From positions 26,363,876 to 26,427,875 of the forward strand of contig NC_045142.1 in the NCBI RefSeq assembly GCF_008831285.2: a stretch of 64,000 nucleotides of DNA. Direction: 5' to 3'. The notes under the pieces were generated by a model. That model ran no database searches. It was not told the origin of the DNA and was given only the letters and a program-made list of their open reading frames with translations. This document shows, in pieces, positions 1 to 12,881 of the stretch. The translations under genes were made by a program, and so were the position numbers. How positions within the stretch are numbered: the first letter of the stretch is position 1; each line of letters starts with the position of its first letter. This stretch comes from Nymphaea colorata. Taxonomy: Eukaryota; Streptophyta; Magnoliopsida; Nymphaeales; Nymphaeaceae.

Positions 1-96
1 TTTACTACTGATTTTTTCAAAAGGGCTCTGTTTGGGGTTCTTGCATATACATCAAGCAATTGTTCTCAGATGACACTGCTTTGAATGCGTTCCCAG

Positions 97-3000
97 GTTA
101 GAGCAGGAATCTGGGTTCTTCTTCAATATGAAGTACTTTGAGGAGAAAGCACAGGCAGGCGATTGGGATGAGGTCGAACGGTACCTTTCAGGATTCACCA
201 AAGTTGATGACAATCGATACTCGATGAAGATATTCTTTGAAATCAGGAAGCAGAAGTATTTGGAAGCTCTAGACAGGTACATGATATCAAAATTGGCTGT
301 AGAATTGGTTTCTGATTTTTCAATTAGGATTAAGCTTGTTGCTGGTGCTACGGGTTAGTGGTTTGTGCTAATATTCATGCTTGTTCAATCCTGTTCTCAG
401 GCAGGACCGAGCAAAAGCCGTTGAAATTTTGGTTAAGGATTTGAAAGTGTTCTCTACTTTCAATGAAGACCTCTACAAGGAGATCACCCAACTTCTTACG
501 CTGGAAAACTTCAGGTGTTGTACTGATTGGGCTCTAGTTGGCTGTTAATGTCCATCATGGAATATGGAGTCTAGTGAATTGCTAGCTATTTATTGTTTCT
601 CTGTGGTGGTCTAAATTTTGTTTCTGATCCTCTCAAAATCTATGTTACGTCTGTTTTCCTTTTTTGAGAAAGATAATTTGCGTAGACCTGTGATGCTCTT
701 GTGATCCTCTGCTATGTTCTCGTGCAGTTTATTCAAAATAGAATCATGCCCATGACTATGAGTAGGGCCTGTAAGTTGCATAGGATGCTGGGGGATGTTA
801 AACTGAATATCCCAGCAAGATTTTAGTCCAACCAGGATATTCGTACTGTAACTGTCTCTGACTTTGTTCGAGGAAAACAGCACATGGTAGTGTCTGTATT
901 GCTTGTTACTTTTAAAAGCACTTTTAAGTCACTGACTTTATCCCTATCAATGGCTGCAGGGAAAATGAACAATTATCAAAGTATGGCGACACAAAGTCAG
1001 CTAGAAGCATTATGCTGTTAGAGCTGAAAAAACTTATTGAAGCCAACCCTTTGTTTCGAGAGAAGCTGGTATTCCCAACACTAAAAGCGTCGAGATTGAG
1101 AACCTTAATTAATCAAAGGTGGACACCATACGTTGTAGTATTTCCAATATCCAAAGCTTATTTTCTATTTGATATCTCATTTGGTTATGTGGCATATTAA
1201 ATAAATTATCTCTCTAATAGCATTGTTGTTTGTGGGATTTTTTCCATTCAACAGCTTTGTTAGTTTCTGTGAATTGATGATTGAACATGAACGTCAATGT
1301 GGATAGATTTGGTTTTGATGCCATCAGTTGCATGCAGATTTCTGTGATATTTTTTGGGCTGTTGGACTGAGATATTTAGGTGTTTTTGGCAGTTTGAATT
1401 GGCAGCACCAGCTCTGTAAGAATCCAAGGTCAAACCCAGATATCAAAACGTTGTTCACTGACCATTCATGCCAGCCTCCGAATGGTGCTCGTGCTCCAAC
1501 ACCTGTTACAGTTCCTCTTCCTGGGGGGCTCAAGAACCCTGCATACACAGCTCTTGGTGCTCATGGGGTACAGTATTTGAGTCACTTAAGGGTAATTTGT
1601 CGTTCATCCTTCATATCCAATATGCAATGACTTTGTCACACTGCAGCCTTTCCCTCCAACGGCAGCCAATGCAAACGCTTTAAGTGGTTGGATGACGAAT
1701 GCAAATGCTTCTTCTTCTGTCCAGTCTGCTGTTGTTGCTGCATCAGCAATTCCAGTTCCACCAAATCAAGGTCTGTAACTGTATTTTGCTTAAAAGAGTT
1801 GTATGCTTGTCCTTGTATGGTCCTTCAAATGATAGAGAAACGTGGCTGTCATCCATATGGACACGAGGTGATGGTCAAAATTTCCCCAACACCGCCATCC
1901 TTTCAAATTTCATGCAGAACTATGTGTTTTTTGTTTTTCTAATTATACACGGGATAATAGTGAAGCTTTCAAGTTGTAATTATGGGATTGAAGCTAAAAG
2001 GCCCTTCGGGAGATGATCTTCAAGCTTTTCGATTTGCTGTTGATGTATTACATGTTGTGCTTGTTTGTTCTTTAAAGCACTGTCACAGATGAGAAAAACA
2101 GGTAAAACGAAAAAAAGGGAAAATTTCCCAATATTTCAAAGATCTCAGAAAAATGCCTTGCAATTTGTTATGATTTTTTCACATTTTTTTATTAAGCTGA
2201 GTTTGAGGGCATCATTGTGATTATAGAATTTTCATTAATTTTTCAAAATTTGCCAAAATTTTCCCGAGAAAAGCAATTTTGCCAAAAAAAAAACCCGAGA
2301 AAAACCTTGATAATGTTTTCCTGAAACAATATTTGTGACAATGCAGTTTAAACTTTACACGTTTAAAGTTATAATTTGTTCCTTTTTTGGTTGCAACAGT
2401 TTCCCTTCTGAAGCGTCCTAGGACTCCTTCAAATGGTCTAGGTGTGGATTACCAAAGTGCAGATTCTGAACAGCTTATGAAGCGGCTGCGACCCGCAGCT
2501 GCATCTATTGATGAGGTGAGTCCATTAATGTCCTTCTGTTTTTTCTGAATAAAGCTTTGATATCCTTTTTCCTGGAGTAGTATACTTGCTCTTGTGCCTT
2601 TCTCTTGTTTCTTTCACTATGCTGAAAATGTACATATTTAACTTGTTATTTTGTTTCTCTTTTATGGTTCTCTTTGTATAGTTAACCTATCCAGCTCCAG
2701 TTTCACAACCATCATGGTCATTGGAAGACCTTCCTAGAACTGTTGCACGTAATATTAGTCAAGGCTCTACTGTCACAAGCATGGACTTCCATCCTACACA
2801 TCAGACTTTGCTTCTCGGTACAAACTTGTCATAATGTTTTCATAGGTCATATTGTGCTGTTATGGAAAGTTATTCTCATTTACAAGGTGGTTGATCTTCC
2901 AACAGTTGGTTCTAGCAATGGTGAAATAACACTGTGGGAGGTTGGTTCTCGGGAAAGGTTGTTATCCAAACCATTCAAGATAAGAGATATGGCTGCATGC

Positions 3001-6000
3001 TCGTTGCCATTCCAGGTTCTCACCAGACCTTCATATTAGTCATTGAAAGAAGTTCTTATTTATTGGAAATGCTTCATAGTACAACTGGAGTTCATTTATT
3101 GAATTGAATGCAATATGAATAAAAACTGGACTTGATTTTTCTTTGATGTATCCCTATCTGCAAGTGTGCTTGTGTGTGTGTGTGATAAAACATAGATTTA
3201 AATGTATATTCAGGCCTCGCCATTGTTTGTGAGTAAAAGCACCTGTAGGATGTATAATAGAGCTCTTCCTTTTATGTTGCCTTAGTTTGTGACTGTGTTC
3301 CATTTGATTCGTTCCCCTCTTCTTCCTAATTAAACATTTTGTTTTATTACTTGGTTTCGCTTACTTGGCTTAATAATATGCTGTGCGGAATTTTATTCCT
3401 CCACTGGTGTTTACAGGCTACAATGGCCAAGGACTTTTCTGTATCTATTAGTAAAGTTACGTGGAGCCCTGATGGTAGTTTGATGGGTATGTGCCCCTTG
3501 GTTTTGATATGGCTTTTGTGGGGTCGTCTGCCTCTCATTCTTTGCTTGATATATTTCATCGGTTCTCACAGGGATTGCATTTACAAAGCACCTGGTCCAT
3601 TTGTATGCCTATCCGGGTCATGCTGATTTGCGACACCATTTGGAGGTTTGTAGTATTAATTTGCTCAAGATGTCTATATACCTTAAGGGATTCACACTAA
3701 AAAGATAATCCTTTTTCAGATTGATGCTCACATTGGTGGAGTGAATGATTTAGTGTTTTCTCATCCAAATAAGCAACTCTGCTTTGTAACCTGTGGAGAT
3801 GACAAATTGATAAAGGTGCATTTTATCACAATCTCACACACTCTGACATTCTCCCCCTGCCGCCCTCCACCACCGCCCCCCCCCTCCCCCACCCCCCAAA
3901 AAAAACCCAACCAAACCTCTAAAAGATGAAATAATTTGTAGCAAATTGTTTGTGCAGATATGGGATCTGAATGGCAGAAGACTATATACTTTTGAGGGAC
4001 ATGAGGCACCTGTTTATTCTGTGTGTCCTCATCATAAAGAAAGTATTCAGGTAATTTTTTTCTCTCTTTTTGCTGTAAACAAAAAGATATTTCCTTTATT
4101 ACCACGATGTCCAATTTACCCTTTAAAATTGCATCTTCTCTGTCAGTTTTTGTGAGGATCAGTCTCCTAATCATGGAAGATTCTGTAATAAATTTGGAAA
4201 GTTAAGTTGGGAAATTATTGGGAAACATGATACACAACACTCTTTTAAAGTATTTAAGAACATGTAAATTCTAATTAATATGTAAAATGCTAAATAATTA
4301 AGTGCTAGATTCATCATGCTTAGCAAACGTTTCAGAAGTTGTGCATTTGTTCTTGCACACAGTTGATGATTATGTTCGTGTCAAAGTACTTGATGATTAA
4401 GAATCTAGCTAACTGGAGTTAAGGAGATAATCACACAAAAAATCACCTTTAGCCAAATGAACTAGCTTGTTGACTGTTCTTTCTGAACTGCAGTTTATTT
4501 TTTCAACTGCTCTTGATGGGAAAATAAAGGCATGGTTATATGACAATTTGGGTTCAAGAGTAGATTATGATGCTCCTGGGCGCTGGTGTACAACAATGAT
4601 GTATAGTGCTGATGGAAGTAGGTAAGTGAAGCATGAGTTATTTATTATTTATTCTGCTGAGGGAAGTGACTTACCTTTGGTAGATGAAAACAATGTTTTA
4701 TTAATCCGTATCGTCTTTAATCAATTCTTGTTTCCTGTATGCGACTTAGATTGTTTTCTTGTGGAACAAGTAAAGATGGGGAATCATATCTAGTTGAGTG
4801 GAATGAAAGTGAAGGCTCCATTAAAAGAAATTATGTTGGATTCAAAAAGAAATCTATTGGTATTGTGCAATTTGATACCACAAAAAATCATTTTCTGGCT
4901 GTTGGTGAAGATAACCAAATTAAGTTTTGGGACATGGATCATGTTAACATTCTCACAACAACAGACGCTGATGGTGGACTTGAGGTGAGATTTCATATTC
5001 AAATGGTTATTCTGTTTTCTCTTCTAAATTGCATTCTTATGTGATTCTTGGTTCAGAATTTGCCCCGGTTGAGATTCAATAAGGATGGAAGCCTTCTAGC
5101 TGTTACTACGGCAGATAATGGCTTCAAGGTACTTGCTAATGCAGATGGCCTTCGGTATCTGCGGTCTATCGAAAACCGTACTTTTGAAGCACATAGGGCA
5201 GCCGTTGATACTCCTCTAATAAAGGTTCTATCTCGTTCTACCTCCTTGATTGTTAAGTACATTTGCTTTTAAAAGGGGGGAAGCAAAGGAAGAAAAAATA
5301 ATGTTATTTGCTTATTTGGCTTCCTCAGCAGGTATCTGGTGCTGCTGCAACTGCAGCTGCAAACATTAGCCCAGTAGTTAGCAGAGTGGATCGACCTGAT
5401 GGAACTTCCCCTTCTCGCCCTCCTGCTGTTCTTGTATGTGAGATCAAAAGAAAAAAGAAGAGCTCTGGTTATATATCACATTATTATGCAAAATTTGGTT
5501 TCCCATTGATTTCCTTGGCTGCTAAGATATGCATGTCTGTCAGAATCCTTGTTTCTAAGTAGTTGATTTCCTCTGTTGTGCAAGTTGGATGATGCTATGA
5601 CGTCCTTGGCTGCTTGGCAACAGATGTGAACATGATGCATGAGCAATTTTATTGGTTGTGCAGAATGAGATGGAGAATGCCATTTCTTCTTTAAAGTGTT
5701 GGTTTATGTAGGAATAAACAAATCCTAATGTAATTTATTTGGGCAAATTGTTTTGCAATTAAATAATTTCATGGTGCAGATGGTGCCCTTGTTTGGTTTA
5801 TTTATGCCCCTTAGGCTGGAACGATGGCATGCTAGTTCATGTAGCTGACCTTTATAGTAATTTTATGTTAATATCAATATTTTATGAATGTTGTTTTATA
5901 ATCATTATTGTTATTACAATGTATTATTCAGTCCTAGTGTATTCCTTCGGGATGTATGGAGCAAGGACAAAACATTGGATCCTTTGGGATATGTCTTTTT

Positions 6001-9000
6001 CCCTTATTAACACTATTTAGTGTATGCATGTGTGTACTTGACCCTGTTCTTGATGCAGAAATTGTAATTTGCAGGTAACCCTAAGTGAAATCGGTTTTTA
6101 CAAGTTGTAAAATGTCAATGATATTCATTGTTTAACAAACTCTGACTTGCATTAGTTTGTTTTTCTCAATTATGCCTTTTAGATAGAGCTTCCTCATCAA
6201 GTTGAAACTACCAGTGCTCCTCAACTTTCAATGGATACTATATGTCTCTACCACAAAAGCATTTTTCTCCTGCAGACTGGAGCCTTGTCCAAGTTGTAGT
6301 CTTTTTTTTGTTTGTTGTTTTTTTTATCATCGACAAATTTATCTTTCACATCTCAGAATAATTGAATCCAGTATCGTCCCAAGTTTGTTCATTTTGCTGG
6401 AAGACTGGAAGTATATAATTTAACCATTCTTTGTTACGAATTTTTTAAATGTAGAATGGAGTTGAATCAGCAGTAAGGGGTACAGAGAAGCCAAGGGTAT
6501 TAGATGATATGCCTGATAAAACCAAGACTTGGGAGTTGGCTGAGGTTACTGATCCTGTTAAATGTCGGGTAGTGACAATGCCGGAAAATACTGATCCTCC
6601 TGTCAAGGTTTGCATTCTTCTGTTCTGTCATAGCTTTAGCACATCAGTTACCAAGTTCAAAATAGTCTTTTAATGGAGGAAATATGCACAGGTATTACGA
6701 CTCCTTTATACTAACTCTGGCGTCGGCCTATTAGCACTTGGGTCAAATGGAATCCAGAGACTCTGGAAATGGGGCCGATCTGAGCAAAATCCAAGTGGGA
6801 AGGTTTGTATGGCCGATCCATCTTTTTTCTCAGTTTTGCATTGGATTTTTTAGAGATATCTTCTTTGAAATTCTGCACCGGAAAATTGTTACTAAACTTG
6901 TGCACATGTGAAAAGGCTACCGCCAATATTGTTCCTCAACATTGGCAACCAAGCAGTGGCCTTCTGATGACTAACGATCTCCCAGATACCAACACTGAAG
7001 AGGTAGTTCCATGTATAGCACTCTCAAAGAATGATTCGTATGTGATGTCAGCATCAGGCGGGAAAGTGTCACTTTTTAACATGATGACATTTAAGGTAAA
7101 ATAAAAGGGAAAAAATGGCCGATTTCTAACTTCATCCCTCTGGTCCTCTGTATGCAGCTTAGCTGACTTTGTTGTGCAGGTGATGACAACATTCATGGCA
7201 CCTCCTCCAGCTTCAACATTTTTAGCATTTCATCCTCAGGACAATAACATAATAGCGATTGGGATGGAAGATTCAACAATTCATATATATAATGTTCGTG
7301 TGGATGAGGTAGACTTACAGGGTCATCTACTATGTGGCAGTACATTCCATGGCTGTTGGCAAGATTGATGATGCATTATTAATGTGTGTGTTGTGTAGGT
7401 TAAGACAAAATTGAAGGGTCATCAGAAACGCATAACAGGACTGGCCTTCTCCAATAGTCTTAATGTCCTTGTCTCTTCAGGTGCTGATGCCCAAGTGAGT
7501 AGTTATATTTTCCGCCAACCCGGTTATTCAATGGATGATTGGTAATTTTTGGAATTGTCTTGTTTATGTAATTTTTCGCGATATACTTAACATGGTAAAA
7601 GGACGAGGGCAAGATATTTGTAGATTGTAATGTCTTAGTTGCATTTGGTATATTTCATGACATACCCTTGCAAGGTCTAGTGTGGTTTCTTAGGTGATCA
7701 TCAAAGTTCTTTTGTTTATTGTAATTTCTTGGTTGCACTCCAGGTACTTCATGACGTACTCTGGAATGTGCAGCATGTAGCTTTCAGCTGGAATTTTCTT
7801 TTGTTCTCTTAATGAAACCCAAAAGAGACGTATTTTATTACGAGTAAAGAAACTGACCATTGTCCACAAATCTGTTTCATGTTAAGAAATAAGGTCGTTT
7901 ACAAGCCTGATTCTTTCATTGCATGTACATGAGTTGCTCTTGTTCTGCTCTTTGCAGCAGGATAATGTGCTGTCTGTCTACTGTGCAAGTCAACTTTCAT
8001 TGTCATCTTTATGGATCACTAGGTTAATACTTAGATCCACATGTTGAGCAGCCTTTTGTTGGCTTCTTGTTTTTTGGGTTCATACTTCAGTGTTCTCTTG
8101 GGGTGCATGTTTCTTCAACTTATGTTATGCACAGCTTCCATCTTGAGTTTGGTCTAGATGCTAGTTTTCTTTTAAAGTTCCTGGTCTAATTAGATCATTC
8201 CATCTGTTATTTAGGCTTAACTTTTGCAGGTTGCCATCATTTGTGGAGGTTCTGTTTGTTTGTTGTCCTGTTCCATGCTATCCTTTCCAATTTAAATGTC
8301 TTCTGTTTCTGAATGCAATTTTAGGGCTGTTGATTCTCAAACTTCTGTTTTCTTTGGCAAGTTCCCATTAGACTAATGTTTTTGTGCTCTTGGTTGGGGC
8401 ATGCTCTTTGCAAAGGGAAGTAATGTCAGCCAGCCAAAAGAAAATAGTTTGATTGTCTTATTTTTCCTTCGCGTTGTATAGAAGATCTCTTAGTTTGATT
8501 TGTCTGATGGGTACACCAGCAAGCAAACAAAACCCTCTAAGACGTTATCTTGGCAGCTTTGTGTTTGGAACACAGATACATGGGAGAAGCGAAAGTCAAT
8601 CATGATTCAAATGCCAGGGGGAAAGGCATCTGGTGGGGACACAAGGGTTCAGTTCCATTCTGACCAGACCCGCTTGTTGGTGGTTCATGCGACTCAGCTT
8701 GCAGTTTATGACATCTCCAAGTTGGAGCGCATCAGACAGGTTGGTGTGCGAAAGAGTGTGTTTCAATGATAGTAAACTGGTTGAGTGTAGATTCTTATGC
8801 TTTGGTCCTTCGTGCAGTGGGTGCCTCAGGATCTTCTAGCTGCTCCTATTTCCTCTGCTGCATATTCCTACAACAGCCAACTTGTTTTTGCTTCTTTCTG
8901 TGATGGAAATATTGGTGTATTTGATGCTGAATGCTTGAGACTGAGGTGCCGCATATCTCCATCTGCATATTTGTCCTTGACGGCAACAAACAGGTAAGTT

Positions 9001-9193
9001 TTTGGCTCCCCACTTGAGAGCATGTGCGGCAGAGCTACCTACCAAGTGCAATTTTAGCATCCTCTGGTAACTTTTGGCTGGTCTCTCATGATTTCCTCGT
9101 CTAGACTCTGCAAATACTCGATGCTATTCATGTACGAGTGTGTTTATGTTCTTGGGTCAAAACCTTGGAAGATCAGTTTTGTGTTTTCCATGT

Positions 9194-9231
<38 letters not shown>

Positions 9232-9921
9232 GCTCAAGAGGTGAATTTATCTTTCCAAGAGATTCAGACGTGTGGCCTGAATCAAGTAGACTTGGTGTTA
9301 ACCGGTTAATCTTTAAAAGTTTTCTTCATTTACAAAGAAAAGTCTCGTGTTCTTTCCTTTTAATTCTAATTGGTATCTATACCCGAAATAGTTGTCCATT
9401 CTCCTTCCAAATTGTCCCAAATTTGTATTAGGGTCAACATGCCGTTATAAAAGTGGAATATGCTTAATTTATTGTTAGTACTAATGCTGTTCACGTTGAC
9501 TAAGGATGTGGTTGCCTATGGATTATCTTTTTGTCTTTTAACCAACATCCAGAGCTTTCGTCCTAAGCTGGTTGTCAGATTCTACTTTCTCAGTTCCGTT
9601 TTGAATACTCAATCTGCCTATCATGAACCATATTTTATACGTGTGTGTTAAATGGCTTTTTTTTTTTGCGCCGAGCTGACTCAAAAAAATGTGATATCTT
9701 ATTGCAGCTCAATGGCGTACCCTCTTGTGGTTGCCACACCCCCATTCGAGTCAAATCAATTTGCTGTAGGGTTGACAGATGGAGCCGTTAAGGTGATAGA
9801 GCCATCTGAATCGGAAGGAAAGTGGGGAACATCACCTCCTGCAGATAACGGGCTGCCAAATGGTGGGTTGGTTGCTCAATCCGCAATCAGTAGCCAAGCC
9901 TCTGAGCAGACTTCAAGATGA
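97..9921 (+). CDS. TPR3: TOPLESS-related transcriptional corepressor (TPR2/TPR3 type), 5' end missing
   Basis: Groucho/TLE-like nuclear corepressor that binds EAR-motif repressors and recruits histone deacetylation. Predicted exons: 97-276, 401-514, 960-1118, 1393-1567, 1647-1770, 2400-2515, 2682-2817, 2906-3015, 3417-3486, 3572-3645, 3720-3815, 3958-4050, 4494-4621, 4750-4984, 5057-5224, 5332-5433, 6455-6607, 6692-6802, 6916-7095, 7180-7308, 7399-7494, 8557-8739, 8818-8993, 9708-9921. All phases join, giving 1106 residues; about 25 N-terminal residues (start of LisH) lie left of the window. Visible: the CTLH region (ESGFFFN, YLSGFTKVDDNRYSMKIFFE), the segment with LNWQHQLCKNPR, the KRPRTP linker, then WD40 repeats to the C-terminus (HAPVYSVCPH-type, CGTSKDGES, LAFHPQDNNIIAIGMEDST). 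Features such as KRLRPAAAS, EITLWE, KVMTTFMAPPPAS and CRISPSAYL fit TPR2/3 better than TPL/TPR1. Family assignment is very secure; which TPR paralogue is less so. Confidence 0.96.
5318..5340 (+). promoter_or_regulatory. NAGNAG tandem splice acceptor of the TPR gene
   Basis: The intron starting at 5225 ends in CTCAGCAG followed by GTATCTGG. Splicing after 5328 or after 5331 both keep frame and differ by one glutamine. The choice falls in the variable linker between the two WD40 halves, where it should be tolerated. Actual usage cannot be told from DNA. Confidence 0.6.
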
Positions 9922-11900
9922 TAATGACATCGTGTATGTAATTTTCCCTTCGAATGCGGTCTGCACCTGTGGTTACTTACCTTGTACAATAGCAGTAGGT
10001 TACCTTCTTTTAACCTTTGATCTGAAAGTCAGGATAGAGAAAGGGCCAAGGAAGTGAGTGATTAACAGATTCGTCTTCTATTGATGATGTGATTATTTGT
10101 TGCTGTCTTGTCGGTGTCTTGTCCAGTGTTCCTTAACTGTACATTGTTGGTCCTTTGATGTGGCATTAATCTTGAATCACATACAAGTTTTGGTTTACCA
10201 TCTGAACGTGAGATGCCATACTTTTTCCTATACTTTCTTGTCAATATGTTCTTACTAAACGCTGGACTACACTGCGGTGAACGTAGGTTATGCATAAAGA
10301 GGATTCCCTCCAGATTTCTCACCTCGATCATCTCAGGGCAAGTCCTGTTTCTGAATTTTTTCACCTTATGGAGGATGACCGTACAGAAAATATTTGGAGG
10401 AGGCAATGGAAAGGAAAAGTGTGAACCTCCCTGGACGTGGAAGAAGTATTATTTCATGGTAGAAGTAATGAGCAAGAGCGGCCGGGAAGCAGCAGGTTTC
10501 ATGAGAGGACGAAGTGAAAAAAGCAGTTCGTCTTGCTTGATTGTCCGGACCCTGCGTCCCAAATGGCGAATAACGTTTCATGAAATTTATTCACGGCTTA
10601 CTGTGTAATACCCCTTTGTGAAGAACGATGACCTGTTTTTGGTTGGGTGACGAGAGTCCCATTCATCCGGCTTGAGATTCTCAAGCACAGCTTAAGTTGG
10701 ATTCTGAATTGAATTGGTGTCTATTCATCTCCAATGGGGTCGGCGCCAGCCTCTAATTTGAATTGTCAATGCATCGATCTCTTGTATGCAAAAGAAACGA
10801 CATCAATATACAAATTGACATCGATCTCTTGTATGCAAAAGAAACAACATCAATATACAAATTGAAGCATAGCAGATGCTCAGATGCTGCTTACAGACAC
10901 AGAAAAATATGAGACCTTAGGCTCTCTTCCAAGGCGGTAAGAATCCTCCTCTTACTTATCTAAGAAGCAAAAAAATTTGTATATTTATTTATTTAAATTA
11001 AAATTTATTTAAAAATAATTAAGGCACTAGGGTTTCACGCACTGCGTAGAATTGGTAATGCAAGCTGATCTTTATAACGGTGTGCCTCATCGAACAGATT
11101 CAGTTAATCAGGAACCTTTTCGGTGGCAAGATGCCATAAATTTCGGGAGCTTGCAATAATGAAGTTGCAATAAGTTTTTTCTTCTTTTTCAATCAATTGA
11201 AGTCAGATTGTTTCACCGAGGTCCGGTCGGGTGAACTTCAATAATCAGGGCAAATTCTTTTTTAAAAAAAAATCTATAGAACCGCCCAAAAACAATAAGC
11301 AAGGTCATTAAGATTAATTCAATTCATACTAGTATGGGCTAATGTAAATCAATTAAGACAGTGTCTTGTTGTTTTCCGTATGTACAAACGTAGAATAAGC
11401 TGGGTATATAATTTATGAGCTAATGTGCATTTCTAAACAGATTTTTTTCCGGCGCCGGAGGACCGGAAATGCTGTAAATGACGGTGGGGTGAATCAAGCA
11501 TTTAATAAAATCATGAAGGAGAATCAAGTTCTATTGGGGGCGAACCGGTTTACTTTGTGTTTTGTTAACACGGACAATTAATTACATTAAAACAGTTAAA
11601 CGAAAGAGGACAAAAATAAAGATCCATGGCCGATCCGGACTTGAGGAAGTGAGCCATCAGTTGATATAGAACCCTATGCTATGAAATCAATCACTTTCAA
11701 TTAAGCCCGTCTGTTTTCTTTACTAGGTAATAGATCCATTGTTTTTGTAATGTTTATTCGGAGGAAACTGCTTTTGGCATAAAACCCCAATGTTATGTCC
11801 TTATACTTTTAAGGTTTTAAGGTTTTGGTTTTGTTTTAGGGTTTGGGTAGAGAGACCATACATACATTAACTTGGGTGTCGCGTTCGCCATCGTTTAGAG
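9922..11900. other. 3' flank of TPR gene and spacer
   Basis: Probable 3' UTR of the TPR gene followed by intergenic DNA. The open frames here are short and resemble no protein I know. No clear polyadenylation signal could be fixed. The only structured feature is the 47-bp tandem duplication at 10772-10865. Confidence 0.5.
10772..10865. repeat. Tandem duplication of a 47-bp unit
   Basis: Two adjacent 47-bp copies (10772-10818 and 10819-10865) each begin CATCGATCTCTTGTATGC and end ATACAAATTGA. One difference is visible (AAACGACAT versus AAACAACAT), which suggests a recent event. It lies about 850 bp beyond the TPR stop codon. Confidence 0.9.
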
Positions 11901-12528
11901 TAGGGGTGAACAAGAGTCTCGTTAAAGCTTGGCTCACGAACGAGTTCGAGCCAAATCATTTGCTTAACGAGTTGAGTTCGAGTTCATGAGTCGACTCGTT
12001 CAAATAATCAAGTTGAGTTCGAGTTCAACACGTAACTATCGAGTCGAGCTTGAGCCTTAATCAAGTTTGTTAAGCCTTAATCAAGTTGATATATTCAAAC
12101 GAGTTTACGAGTTTGTGAGCCTTAATCGAGTCGAGCTCGAGCTCAACACTTAACGATGAATATCAATTCTATTTAAACAAGTTTGTCGAGCATTAATCAA
12201 GTTGAACTTGAGTTCAACACGTAACTGCTGATTCGAGCTCGAGCTGAGTCGCACTCGAGTTCATGAATCGACTCGTTCAAATAATCGAGTTAAGTTTGAG
12301 CTCAACACGTAACTGCCGATTCGAGATCGAGCCTTAATCAAGTCGATATATTCAAATGTGTTTACGAGTTTGTCGAGCCATAATCGAGTCGAGCTCGAGC
12401 TCAACACGTAACTGCCGAGTCGAGGTCGAGCTACTTCCGTCGAGCTATTCTCGAGCTTGAGGTTTCATTAATCAAGCCGAGCTCGAGCAGACTGAATTCG
12501 GGCTCGACTCGTCTCATGTTCACCCCTA
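11901..12528. mobile_element. Non-autonomous hAT-type element with 8-bp TSD
   Basis: The 628-bp element has perfect 12-bp terminal inverted repeats, TAGGGGTGAACA at the left and TGTTCACCCCTA at the right. It is flanked by an identical 8-bp direct repeat, GTTTAGAG, at 11893-11900 and 12529-12536. An 8-bp target duplication is typical of the hAT superfamily. The inside is not coding. It is a degenerate array built on GAGTCGAGCTCGAGCTCAAC and CACGTAACTGCCGA-like units. A related truncated copy lies in reverse orientation at about 26590-26840. Confidence 0.88.
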
Positions 12529-12842
12529 GTTTAGAGTTCAGAAAAATAATATAACTAAACATGACAATGATAACGGGATTCAAAACTCGAAACCCCTCTC
12601 GAGGCATTTTGCTTCATTTTCATCGTTGGCTGAAGGTGACCTTGCACCCCTTTACTGCATACAATACAAGACACAAGAATGCGATGGAAGGTTGAAGCAT
12701 AGACGTTTCTTTTGGACTTGACCTCATCAATTTTCAATGGGTGTCAACTTGACACATGGCTCGAACGTGACAGCGTTACGAGCAATAAATGGATATCGCA
12801 TTCAATTCAATAAAGGCCTGGAGAGTGCAACCGATCCAACCA

Positions 12843-12845
<3 letters not shown>

Positions 12846-12875
<30 letters not shown>
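12846..12875. repeat. (TA)n microsatellite
   Basis: Uninterrupted TA dinucleotides of about 30 bp in the spacer between the TPR and polygalacturonase genes. Confidence 0.9.

Positions 12876-12881
<6 letters not shown>

Noticed and set aside
11901-12528. Repeat array considered as a CRISPR-like or satellite array
   Set aside because: Units are degenerate without regular spacers, and the whole block is bounded by transposon ends and a target duplication.
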